NCBI GenBank assembly: GCA_003505715.1
Contig: DNXU01000369.1
Coordinates: 23,227 to 35,635, forward strand
From: Cyanobacteria bacterium UBA8803
GTDB taxonomy: Bacteria > Cyanobacteriota > Cyanobacteriia > Cyanobacteriales > Coleofasciculaceae
Direction of reading: 5' to 3'
Length of the DNA: 12,409 nt
A model generated the notes under the pieces. That model did not search any database and had not been told where the DNA came from. It saw only the letters and a list, made by a program, of their open reading frames with translations. Within the stretch, counting starts at the first letter, position 1. The number at the start of each line of letters is the position of its first letter. Of this stretch, positions 1-6,454 are shown piece after piece. A program made the translations under genes and the position numbers.

Positions 1-1086
1 CGTTTGGCTCGGTTTTAAGGTCGTATAGCCGCGATAAAATGGTAAAGAAGAGCCGAACCGATCCAGCCACTTGCGATATTCTATCGCAAAGGTATCGCAT
101 GTCGGTAGCGGTGAATAGACTTGTTTGATGGTTTGTCCCAACCGCTCAACTTCTTCTTCTTGTCCTAAAAGCTGTGGCAAATCCTCTTGTAAGATTTCAT
201 TCTGTTTTAAGTGAATCCACCATCTTGGCATCAGTTTTACTTGCCAAGTCACAAAGTTGCGATAGCTGCGGGTAAGAATCCGGCATCGACCTTTACCAAT
301 AGGAAAGAAATAAAATGCTTGTCCAAAAAACCAACCTCGCTCTGGAATTGGAAAGTGTAAATGGGCTAAGCTAGGAACTACAAAATCAAGGTTTCTCCAG
401 GTTTGATTTGGTTGCTTTGTTTCTCGAAATCTGCCACGAAACCCCCACCCGGAACTTTCGATGACTTCCATTTCTAAGGGTTGGGCTTTTTGTCGGTTAC
501 CCTGGTTGCCATGATGAGTAATATGAATATGAGCCGGGTCTAACATGTGTTCTATCACATAGCTGATGTCGCAAGGCAGTTCAGTAATTTTATCTGAGCG
601 TACAAACTCCGGCTTGTCCAAGTTAGGGATCGTCGGGATGCAGTCTTCATGAGCCAACTCTGCTTCACCAGGCCACATCCAAATGATACCTTGGCGTTCT
701 ACAACTTTAAACGATTGCACGCAGGTATTTACAGGAATTTTGGCATCAGCTGGTAACTGAGGAATGTGGAGGCATTGACCCTCACTGCCAAACTGCCAAC
801 CGTGGTACAAGCATTCAATTTTGCCATCAATTATCTGTCCTGCCGATAGTTTAGTCCCACGGTGAGGACAGCGATCAGTTAAACAGATTAGCTGTTCCTC
901 TTTGTTAGCGAACAATACAAAGGGTTCGTCGTACAAGGAAAAGCTATACGGACGGTTGATGGGTAAATCTTGCTGAAAGCAGACGGGATACCAGCCGTTT
1001 TTCCAGTTAAATTCTCGCTGCGCTTCCGATAGGGGTAAGGTAGCTTTTGATGGTACTGGCTCTGATTTATAGGGAGTGAGAGTCAT
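1..1086 (-). CDS. Rieske [2Fe-2S] oxygenase, pheophorbide a oxygenase-like, 3' end outside window
   Basis: 362 codons run from an ATG at 1086 off the left edge, so the C-terminus is missing. Residues 73-95 hold the Rieske signature: Cys73-Pro-His75, then Cys92-x2-His95, which ligate a [2Fe-2S] cluster. Residues 183-191 (Asp183, His186, His191 in DPAHIHITH) match the mononuclear iron site of Rieske non-heme oxygenases. Downstream, residues around 255-280 and 331-352 (aromatic-rich, then EYRKWLDRFG) resemble the pheophorbide a oxygenase/Tic55 family. In that family electrons pass from ferredoxin through the Rieske cluster to the iron, which activates O2. The substrate here is unknown; chlorophyll catabolite, chlorophyllide or another ring compound are all possible. 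There is no good Shine-Dalgarno site. It diverges from the methyltransferase gene at 1265. The family is clear, the function is not. Confidence 0.88.
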   Translation of the reverse strand, partial: MTLTPYKSEPVPSKATLPLSEAQREFNWKNGWYPVCFQQDLPINRPYSFSLYDEPFVLFANKEEQLICLTDRCPHRGTKLSAGQIIDGKIECLYHGWQFGSEGQCLHIPQLPADAKIPVNTCVQSFKVVERQGIIWMWPGEAELAHEDCIPTIPNLDKPEFVRSDKITELPCDISYVIEHMLDPAHIHITHHGNQGNRQKAQPLEMEVIESSGWGFRGRFRETKQPNQTWRNLDFVVPSLAHLHFPIPERGWFFGQAFYFFPIGKGRCRILTRSYRNFVTWQVKLMPRWWIHLKQNEILQEDLPQLLGQEEEVERLGQTIKQVYSPLPTCDTFAIEYRKWLDRFGSSLPFYRGYTTLKPSQT

Positions 1087-1264
1087 GGAATTAATTTTGC
1101 CGTTCCAGTCATGGCTATTCAGTTTCTCCCAAAACGGTAACGGTAGCAACTAGCTATCAAAGTTGCCTGAATCTAGGTTCGGACGGTAGCGATCGCTTCT
1201 CGCTGTTACTTAACATTTCGCAATCTTTCTTAAACTAAGAAGAGAACCCCATTTCCATAAGACT
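1087..1264. promoter_or_regulatory. divergent intergenic region between Rieske oxygenase and methyltransferase genes
   Basis: This 178-bp gap must carry promoters for both divergent genes. A HIP1 octamer lies at 1189-1196. For the rightward gene a weak -10-like TAAACT lies at 1231-1236, with TTAACA at 1210-1215 only 15 bp before it, so I do not call a promoter with confidence. On the minus strand a 9-codon ORF (1112-1083) ends in a TGA that overlaps the oxygenase ATG. Confidence 0.4.
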
Positions 1265-1912
1265 ATGCTGCTACGACCCGAACAACGAACTAAACTTGAT
1301 GAGACTGATGACACATTGTTTTACTCCTTCCCTCGGTTCGTCACCCATGTAGATGAAGGGTTTATCGATCGACTCACCCAACTGTATCGGGAACGTCTCA
1401 AACCCAATACCTCCATTTTTGATATGATGAGCAGTCATGTTTCCCATCTACCTGAGGAGATAGACTTTGCTCACGTCGAAGGTCATGGGATGAATCAGGA
1501 GGAACTATCTCGCAATCCCCGCCTGAATCATTACTTTGTACAAGACCTCAACCAAAATCCCAAGCTACCCTTAAAAGATCGGGAGTTTGATGCGGTTCTC
1601 AACTGCGTTTCCGTGCAGTACCTGCAATACCCTGATGCCTTATTCTCAGAAATTCACCGCATCCTCAAACCCGGTGGCATCACCATTATCAGTTTTTCCA
1701 ACCGCATGTTTTTCCAAAAAGCGATCGCGGCTTGGCGAGATGGTACAGAGAGCAGCCGGGTTGAGTTAGTCAAACGCTACTTTCAGTCGGTATCTGGATT
1801 CAGTCCCCCAGAAGTAATTGCCCGTCCCTCTTCTAGTCCCAGTTTTCTCCAGATGTTGGGTGTTGGTGGCGGCGATCCCTTCTATGCGGTAATAGCCCAA
1901 CGCTTATCTTAA
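1265..1912 (+). CDS. class I SAM-dependent methyltransferase-like protein (Methyltransf_11 type)
   Basis: A 215-residue protein. The C-terminal half is typical of class I methyltransferases: an acidic strand and loop (residues 105-120, EFDAVLNCVSVQYL, motif II/III), then HRILKPGG at 131-138, then a strand IISFSNRMF. The usual glycine-rich SAM motif I is replaced by SIFDMMSSHVSHLP at residues 50-63, followed by VEGHGMNQEEL (71-81) in place of the usual strand-2 acidic loop. From memory this MSS variant occurs in a conserved cyanobacterial and plant group, so it is probably a subfamily feature and not decay. The substrate cannot be told. The gene stands alone, diverging from the Rieske oxygenase and converging on NOS. 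SAM binding is inferred from the fold only. Confidence 0.75.
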   Translation: MLLRPEQRTKLDETDDTLFYSFPRFVTHVDEGFIDRLTQLYRERLKPNTSIFDMMSSHVSHLPEEIDFAHVEGHGMNQEELSRNPRLNHYFVQDLNQNPKLPLKDREFDAVLNCVSVQYLQYPDALFSEIHRILKPGGITIISFSNRMFFQKAIAAWRDGTESSRVELVKRYFQSVSGFSPPEVIARPSSSPSFLQMLGVGGGDPFYAVIAQRLS

Positions 1913-1939
1913 CGGAGTGGAGGCTGAAGGGGTAACGAG

Positions 1940-1954
1940 CAAGCTTTCAGCTTG
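1940..1954 (+). repeat. small hairpin downstream of methyltransferase gene
   Basis: CAAGCT (1940-1945) and AGCTTG (1949-1954) form a 6-bp stem with a 3-nt loop, 28 bp after the methyltransferase stop. No T-run follows, so it is more likely a 3' stabilising structure than a terminator, or it may be chance. Confidence 0.25.
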
Positions 1955-1985
1955 ATGAATCAAGGTTTCTCCTCCATGGTGTCAA

Positions 1986-2035
1986 GGTGTGATCGCACGT
2001 CTGTAAGTTCTGTGCGATCGCACTCTTGGTTGTTA
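1986..2035 (+). terminator. probable terminator hairpin between convergent methyltransferase and NOS genes
   Basis: The 8-bp arms GATCGCAC (1991-1998) and GTGCGATC (2012-2019) pair perfectly around a 13-nt loop. The stem extends outward to 1986/2024 with G-U pairs, giving about 13 bp. The right arm contains a HIP1 octamer. The T-rich stretch CTTGGTTGTTATT follows on the plus strand, which suits termination of the methyltransferase transcript. No T-run follows on the minus strand, so termination of the NOS transcript here is less certain. Confidence 0.5.
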
Positions 2036-2138
2036 TTCTGCAAAGGGAAAAAGTTCAGGGGGTGACAATCAGCTCAAAATGCGCCACATCTTTGTGCCGC
2101 CGCTCTCCGCAACAGTTTTTAGGGAAAATTTATACATC

Positions 2139-4211
2139 CTAGGAATTGTTGAAGGGGCATTTCCCTTGGAGTTGTTCAGTTGGTTCCCAAGGATCGGGTT
2201 GATAGAAATAGTTGGGTTTGAGAAGTCGATTTTCAAACTCTAAGGGATACACGGGGGTGGTAGCAGCTGATAGGGGTGGTATTAGCCAGCGCCAATCACC
2301 GTGGACTGGGCGACCGTTGCGGTGTTCATCTTCGGCAAAACGCATGAAAGAATCGGTGAGAGTGTGGTGGTCGAGTATCCGGATACCGTGCTTTTTGTAG
2401 GAGTGCAGGACGGCGATATTAAGTTCTACTAAGGCAGAATCTCGCCATAGGGTCATGTTGTCGCTGCAATCTAATCCCATCTTGTCGGCAATTATCGGTA
2501 GCATGTTATAGCGATAGGTATCGCTGAAGTTACGACCGCCAATTTCTGCTCCCATATAGAAACCGTTGAAGGGGGCAGGGTACTGAATACCCCCTAAATC
2601 AAACACCATATTAGAGACGGCAGGCAGGGCAAACCACTTCAGTCCTAATTCCTCAAACCATTCATATCGGGGATGGATGAGAGGCACTTCCAGAATGATT
2701 TCGGGAGGAATCTCAAACCAGCGAGGTTTTTGTCCGCTCACCTGGATAATTAGGGGCAGGACATCAAAGCGTGTTCCAACTCCTCCAGACCAACCTAGTT
2801 TTAGCGCTTGGTCAGTCAACTCAACGTTGGCCGGATCGCCTAAGATAGTGCCATCGGACTGGCGGTAACCTGCATACCGAAGGAGCAAGTTATTCCAGAT
2901 CCGAATCCCTAAATCGGGTCGAAAAATGGTGATTGTCGAGCGCAAATCTCCATGGTTAGTAGCAAACTTGATGTGCTCTACCAGCACTTTGAAAATGTCC
3001 TCCTCGGTTGCTACATGCCGCATATCCCGTACTTGGAGGTTGCGCCAGAAATTCCGTCCCAAACAACGATTGCTGTTGCGCCATGCTAACCTAGCACCAT
3101 AAACCAGTTCGTCATAGGTGTGTTCGTAAGTGCCAGTCCTATCAATGGCTTCTTTCACCTCTTGCCAACGGGGGAGGAAGACTTCAGGTAGTCCTTGTTC
3201 AAGGTAGCACTGCTTGAGGAAGGCTTCGGCTTCCTTCATTACTGAACCGACTGGCTCGACATAGATACTGTATTGCTCCACTGGGGTGATGCCTCCAGCA
3301 AGTTGTACCGCAGCACGCTGCGCTACTGGAGTTTGAGCTTTTCCTTCCTCATCCAGCTTGGAGGAGAACAATTCTTCGCGGATGGCATGAGTCGGCCATC
3401 GTGCTACCTGGAGATAATCCCGCACCGCATCCATAAACGCTTGGGGGCCGCACAGGAAACTAACAGCACCGTCATTGTAAGGATATAGGCTTTGCACGCG
3501 CTCGGAATCAAGCCTACCATTAGTTCGGGTTGCCCGCAGGGTATAAGTGAGGTTAGGATTTTGGGTAGTGATTTGTTCTAACTCCTGCTGGAAGACAAAC
3601 GCTTCTAAGTGGGGAGCAGACCAGTCGAGGTGAAATTTGCGGTTATCTCTCTGGTTCGCGAGTGATCGCATCATGGCGAGTGCAGGCGTGACGCCAATTC
3701 CCCCTGCAAAAAACACTACAGGATTCTCGTCTTCTAGGAAAAACTCACCCCTCGGTTGAGAAATGCGAAACAGGGAATCTAAGTCAGCGCGATCGCACAA
3801 CCAACGGGAAAACACGCCAAACTCTTCCCGCTTAACCGTAATTTCGTAGGTTTCCCTGGCATGGGTGGGATAACTCAAGGTGTAGGCGCGGGTTACCCAA
3901 CGATTATCCACTCGCCCCTGAATCAGAATGTGCTGTCCGGTTTTAGAGGCACCTACTGCTTCATCTACGGGACGAAACTCAAAGCGCATGATGCCGGAAC
4001 CCAGATTTTCTTTAGCCAAGAGTTCCGCCACTGCCAGACTTGCTGAACCCAGCATTTCTTCTAGCAAAGGTTGGCATCCCCCGCAAATCGTCGTTGCCTG
4101 AGTTTGGTCGGCAATTCGCTCCAGGGTGTCGAGTCCCCCGTCAATAAGCTGTCTCAGTTGACCGCAAGTTGTTTTTGTGCAATTGCAAACAACATCTTCA
4201 TCAGCTCCCAA
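2139..4211 (-). CDS. nos: nitric oxide synthase with N-terminal [2Fe-2S]/FAD/NAD(P)H reductase module
   Basis: A 690-residue protein. Residues 9-54 form a BFD-like [2Fe-2S] domain (Cys9, Cys11, Cys43, Cys46). Residues 66-275 form an FNR-type reductase: RAYTLS (108-113) for FAD, GGIGVTPALAM (170-180) and CGPQAFM (254-260) for NAD(P)H. Residues 320-690 are a NOS oxygenase: Trp377 and heme ligand Cys383 in AWRNSNRCLGR, arginine-binding Glu556 in FYMGAEIGGRNFSD, pterin/dimer Trp640 and Trp642 in DWRWLIPP. Animal NOS and BsNOS have Trp where Phe551 sits. The enzyme should oxidise L-arginine to citrulline and NO using its own electron supply. Fusing the reductase before the oxygenase is the order known for Sorangium cellulosum NOS and the opposite of animal NOS. 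No FMN domain, CaM helix or globin domain is seen. The start is TTG: upstream in frame there is only ATT before a TGA (4236-4238). The SD is weak (GAAGAAG). The gene overlaps its upstream neighbour by 58 nt. Confidence 0.93.
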   Translation of the reverse strand: MGADEDVVCNCTKTTCGQLRQLIDGGLDTLERIADQTQATTICGGCQPLLEEMLGSASLAVAELLAKENLGSGIMRFEFRPVDEAVGASKTGQHILIQGRVDNRWVTRAYTLSYPTHARETYEITVKREEFGVFSRWLCDRADLDSLFRISQPRGEFFLEDENPVVFFAGGIGVTPALAMMRSLANQRDNRKFHLDWSAPHLEAFVFQQELEQITTQNPNLTYTLRATRTNGRLDSERVQSLYPYNDGAVSFLCGPQAFMDAVRDYLQVARWPTHAIREELFSSKLDEEGKAQTPVAQRAAVQLAGGITPVEQYSIYVEPVGSVMKEAEAFLKQCYLEQGLPEVFLPRWQEVKEAIDRTGTYEHTYDELVYGARLAWRNSNRCLGRNFWRNLQVRDMRHVATEEDIFKVLVEHIKFATNHGDLRSTITIFRPDLGIRIWNNLLLRYAGYRQSDGTILGDPANVELTDQALKLGWSGGVGTRFDVLPLIIQVSGQKPRWFEIPPEIILEVPLIHPRYEWFEELGLKWFALPAVSNMVFDLGGIQYPAPFNGFYMGAEIGGRNFSDTYRYNMLPIIADKMGLDCSDNMTLWRDSALVELNIAVLHSYKKHGIRILDHHTLTDSFMRFAEDEHRNGRPVHGDWRWLIPPLSAATTPVYPLEFENRLLKPNYFYQPDPWEPTEQLQGKCPFNNS

Positions 4212-4235
4212 GCTTGTTGCTTCTTCAATAATCTG
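4154..4235 (-). promoter_or_regulatory. 58-nt gene overlap: translational coupling zone of EF-hand gene and NOS
   Basis: NOS has no ATG start. Its reading frame is open from just after a TGA at 4236-4238, and the first plausible start is TTG at 4211, preceded by a GAAGAAG stretch 8 nt away. The upstream gene continues to its TGA at 4154-4156, so ribosomes translating it pass through the NOS start. Two ATGs in this overlap (in GATGAAGATG) belong to the upstream frame. Confidence 0.6.
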
Positions 4236-5440
4236 TCATTACTTTGCAAAAGACGGGTTGTTAGGGCAGGACGCCCTTCCAAACTTCCTTCACTAAGGGT
4301 TAAAATTCCCCGTCCGGGGAGAATATGCACGTTGATTAAGTCAAGGGCATATTGGTTCGCCCATGCGGTTAAGGAAATGCTCTCTCTACCTAACCACCGA
4401 GCTAATTCTTGCTTTTGCTCGGGCAACCCGTACTCATTAAGTGCAGAGAGTAAATCCAGTCGAGATTTAGCTGTCTTTTCATCCATTCCCCCAGTTGTCC
4501 AGTCGTAGAGGATCGCCGACGCAGGCAAGTCAAAGTAGCGTACTTCAGTGGGGACATCGGCCAGGATTCTGTCGAGATGCTCCTGCAAGCCGTGCATGAA
4601 CTCCTCAAAGTCGATAGTGCCGCTGTTGTCCCGATCGGCTGCCTCGATGATTTCTCTGGCTTCATCACAGCTATATCCTAGCTCCAACAGATAGGGCAAT
4701 AGTTCTGCCGCATCAAGCTGTCCACTGGAGTCGAGGTCAATGGAGTGAAAGCGACTTTGAGCAAATCTCCGGCTGTTGGTGTTCCCCACCAGTGCTGTTG
4801 AGAGTTCCCTGGCTATATCATCTCCCGTTAACTGCACTGGACCTGTCAACACATCGGGAGGTTCGTTGTTCACTTCACCTAGTACCCACTTGTACAACCC
4901 CTCAGCGATCGCTTCCGGAGCCAACCACGGTAAGGCACTATTCCCCAAAGGCAATGACAGAGTCCGGCGGTACTTTAATTCTTTTTTGCGTTCTAGGAGG
5001 TCAGAAAAGAGAGGAGCATGACGTAGCACTAGGGTTTCTAGATTGGAGGAGCGCACCAGATTTTCTGCTGTTTTGAGACGCTTGCCTAAGTCACTCGTTT
5101 CCGGACAGGCCGGAGCTACCCAGGCCAGACACCGAACACCCGTTTCACTAGCCGCTACCACGAAAGAACCCGTCAGTTGGATGACTTGATGGAGATCGGC
5201 TGGGGTAACGAACATAATCACTACTTCACAACCCTGAAATAGGTTTTTCACCTCTTCTGGAGAAGTTAGGTTAACCTTTGACCATTCCACCCTTTCTAAG
5301 GTTCCAGGCAACAGCATAGCATCGGGTCGTGTCAAACCCCGAACTTGGTAGCAGGAAACACATGCTAGTAATAATAAAAAGTGTTGAGCAGGAGAATATT
5401 GGGGAGTTCCAATATAGAGTGCAAGTTGGCTAGTAGACAC
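4154..5440 (-). CDS. Rossmann (NmrA-like) protein with two EF-hand calcium sites, coupled to NOS
   Basis: A 428-residue protein. Residues 5-210 look like an NmrA-like/atypical SDR Rossmann domain (strands ALYIG, CEVVIMFVTP, VRCLAWVAP; HAPLFSDLL; GPVQLTGDDIARELS). The nucleotide loop is degenerate: GTPQYSP (11-17) replaces GATGxxG, so cofactor binding is doubtful. Two canonical EF-hand loops follow: Asp235 to Glu246 and Asp269 to Glu280, each with Asp at 1, 3 and 9, Gly at 6 and Glu at 12, so both should bind Ca2+. Residues 300-428 are unassigned and end in a basic amphipathic helix (403-427). The start is GTG; no in-frame ATG precedes it, and an ATG 14 nt upstream is out of frame. No signal peptide, so cytoplasmic. 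Its end overlaps the NOS start, suggesting a calcium-responsive partner of NOS. That role is inference. Confidence 0.85.
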   Translation of the reverse strand: MSTSQLALYIGTPQYSPAQHFLLLLACVSCYQVRGLTRPDAMLLPGTLERVEWSKVNLTSPEEVKNLFQGCEVVIMFVTPADLHQVIQLTGSFVVAASETGVRCLAWVAPACPETSDLGKRLKTAENLVRSSNLETLVLRHAPLFSDLLERKKELKYRRTLSLPLGNSALPWLAPEAIAEGLYKWVLGEVNNEPPDVLTGPVQLTGDDIARELSTALVGNTNSRRFAQSRFHSIDLDSSGQLDAAELLPYLLELGYSCDEAREIIEAADRDNSGTIDFEEFMHGLQEHLDRILADVPTEVRYFDLPASAILYDWTTGGMDEKTAKSRLDLLSALNEYGLPEQKQELARWLGRESISLTAWANQYALDLINVHILPGRGILTLSEGSLEGRPALTTRLLQSNDRLLKKQQAWELMKMLFAIAQKQLAVN

Positions 5441-5803
5441 TAGAGGCTGTTCATAATGATTTATTAGATTGTATTATCACTGCAAGTATGGGAGAGCATA
5501 AAATAATATTTCACAATTCATTGAAACTGGCTATATTTTTAGATGGGAGCAGCTACAAGTCTTATAGATTCGTTATTGAATAGCAGATTTCTGGAATCAT
5601 TTTTCTGAATGTTGATAGCTTAAAAAGCTTATCCTGTAAAGCTTTCGGCGATAATTGTCACCCCGTCAGGGTATTCAAACGCTCGCTGGAGTTTTGCTGC
5701 ACAACGGCGATCGCCTCCTGGCTGACCATGAGATTTGTTCATTATAAACATTGTTTCGTCTCAAGCGGCAGTAATCTTATGCCATACTGTATCCGTCTTT
5801 AGA

Positions 5804-5824
5804 GAGAGGGCATAGCACCCTCTC
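5804..5824. repeat. inverted repeat GAGAGGG / CCCTCTC
   Basis: GAGAGGG (5804-5810) and CCCTCTC (5818-5824) form a perfect 7-bp stem with a 7-nt loop. It lies between the divergent units, and no T-run follows on either strand, so an operator or a leader hairpin is as likely as a terminator. Confidence 0.35.
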
Positions 5825-5896
5825 ACCCTTGGTTCGCCTATCTAAAGCCTGCCTAGCCTAGTAGGTATAGATTTGGTTATAGATACTCGGCCAGTC

Positions 5897-5949
5897 ATAA
5901 AATTGACATATTAGATTCAACGAAACTTAATGTTCGCGATAAAATTGAC
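5897..5949 (+). repeat. 11-bp direct repeat ATAAAATTGAC, period 42 bp
   Basis: ATAAAATTGAC occurs at 5897-5907 and again at 5939-5949, exactly 42 bp apart, close to four helical turns. The first copy contains the -35 element of the predicted promoter for the gene at 5985; the second ends 35 bp before its ATG. The spacing suits a pair of protein-binding sites. Confidence 0.5.
5903..5931 (+). promoter_or_regulatory. sigma70-type promoter candidate for the small coiled-coil gene
   Basis: A perfect -35 TTGACA (5903-5908) is followed after a 17-bp spacer by the -10-like CTTAAT (5926-5931, 4 of 6 matches). This predicts a start near 5938 and a leader of roughly 47 nt. Confidence 0.4.
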
Positions 5950-5984
5950 CATGTGGTGTGAGTAAGCAAAAATAACTATTTAAG

Positions 5985-6239
5985 ATGTCAACTCTTTCAG
6001 CTAGTGTAATCTCTCGGCCAGCTCAGGTTAGTGATTCTCGAACCGAGCAAACTCCCTCGACTATCGCCGCTAACGATCCCCGCCTGATCCAATTGATGAA
6101 GTCTCTCTATCAGGCTGACCAGCAAGTCAAATACCTCCATTTGCAGGCAGAAGTTGATTCGCTGTTACAGCAGTTACAAATCCTTAAACAGCAACGGCTG
6201 ACTACCGTGGCTCCTGATGCTGAACATCAGGTTCAATAG
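5985..6239 (+). CDS. small conserved-type hypothetical protein with C-terminal coiled coil
   Basis: An 84-residue protein that I do not recognise as a named family. Residues 1-30 are Ser/Thr/Ala-rich and probably disordered. Residues 33-71 form a Gln/Leu-rich helix with heptad-like spacing (LMKSLYQADQQVKYLHL, then LLQQLQILKQQ), which suggests a coiled coil. There is no signal peptide or membrane segment, so it is likely cytoplasmic and may self-associate or bind a partner. No Shine-Dalgarno site precedes the ATG, but a good -35 and repeated upstream elements support expression. A weak terminator-like stem follows. Function unknown. Confidence 0.65.
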   Translation: MSTLSASVISRPAQVSDSRTEQTPSTIAANDPRLIQLMKSLYQADQQVKYLHLQAEVDSLLQQLQILKQQRLTTVAPDAEHQVQ

Positions 6240-6262
6240 TAGTTTAGCTTTCAGCCATGCTG

Positions 6263-6307
6263 CCGCTAGTGCCCCTTGGGAATCCGCCTAGAGGTGCTTT
6301 GGTTTTT
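6263..6307 (+). terminator. weak terminator candidate after small coiled-coil gene
   Basis: CC-CTAG at 6263-6269 can pair with CTAG-GG at 6288-6294, with one G.A mismatch, around an 18-nt loop. TGCTTTGGTTTTTG follows, so the T-run starts about 8 nt after the stem. Stem quality is modest. Confidence 0.3.
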
Positions 6308-6374
6308 GTCTGCCCTCGAAAATGATTTTGAGCGCTCTGTTTCAGATTGAGATCTAGGGAGATAACAAGAAGGA

Positions 6375-6383
6375 TGATACAAT
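6375..6383 (+). promoter_or_regulatory. extended -10 candidate for desA leader transcript
   Basis: TGATACAAT combines the extended TGn element with TACAAT (5 of 6 matches to TATAAT). No good -35 lies at the normal distance. Start predicted near 6390, which would place all the RNA structures that follow inside the transcript. Confidence 0.35.
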
Positions 6384-6411
6384 TGTTGTAATTTCTGTAA
6401 AGAAATAAAGG

Positions 6412-6447
6412 TTAAATGCTGCAAATTGATTAGTTTCCAGCATTTAA
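6412..6447 (+). ncRNA. long leader hairpin upstream of desA
   Basis: TTAAATGCTG (6412-6421) and CAGCATTTAA (6438-6447) are perfectly complementary over 10 bp. After one C.C mismatch, 6423-6427 pairs with 6432-6436, leaving a 4-nt GAUU loop. This 15-bp stem is unlikely by chance in AT-rich DNA. It is the first element of the structured leader. Confidence 0.55.
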
Positions 6448-6454
6448 AGCCAAT

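Larger units (their letters stand above)
5441..5984. other. AT-rich intergenic region between divergent EF-hand/NOS unit and small coiled-coil gene
   Basis: 544 bp without a convincing gene. It should hold the leftward promoter of the EF-hand/NOS unit (on the minus strand a GATAAT lies about 35 nt before the GTG start, without a clear -35). It also holds the rightward promoter of the gene at 5985. It contains a HIP1 site (5707-5714), an imperfect hairpin around 5614-5633, a 7-bp hairpin at 5804-5824, and an 11-bp direct repeat near the right end. A 31-codon ORF at 5488-5583 is not supported. Confidence 0.6.

Noticed and set aside
4071..4508. 145-codon plus-strand ORF opposite the NOS/EF-hand overlap
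   Set aside because: It lies wholly antisense to two well-supported genes, has no recognisable motif, and its composition is that of a reversed coding strand.
4402..4668. 88-codon minus-strand ORF inside the EF-hand gene
   Set aside because: Alternate frame of a gene with intact EF-hand motifs; no ribosome site or domain.
5488..5583. 31-codon ORF in the intergenic region
   Set aside because: No ribosome site, no motif, and length expected by chance in AT-rich DNA.
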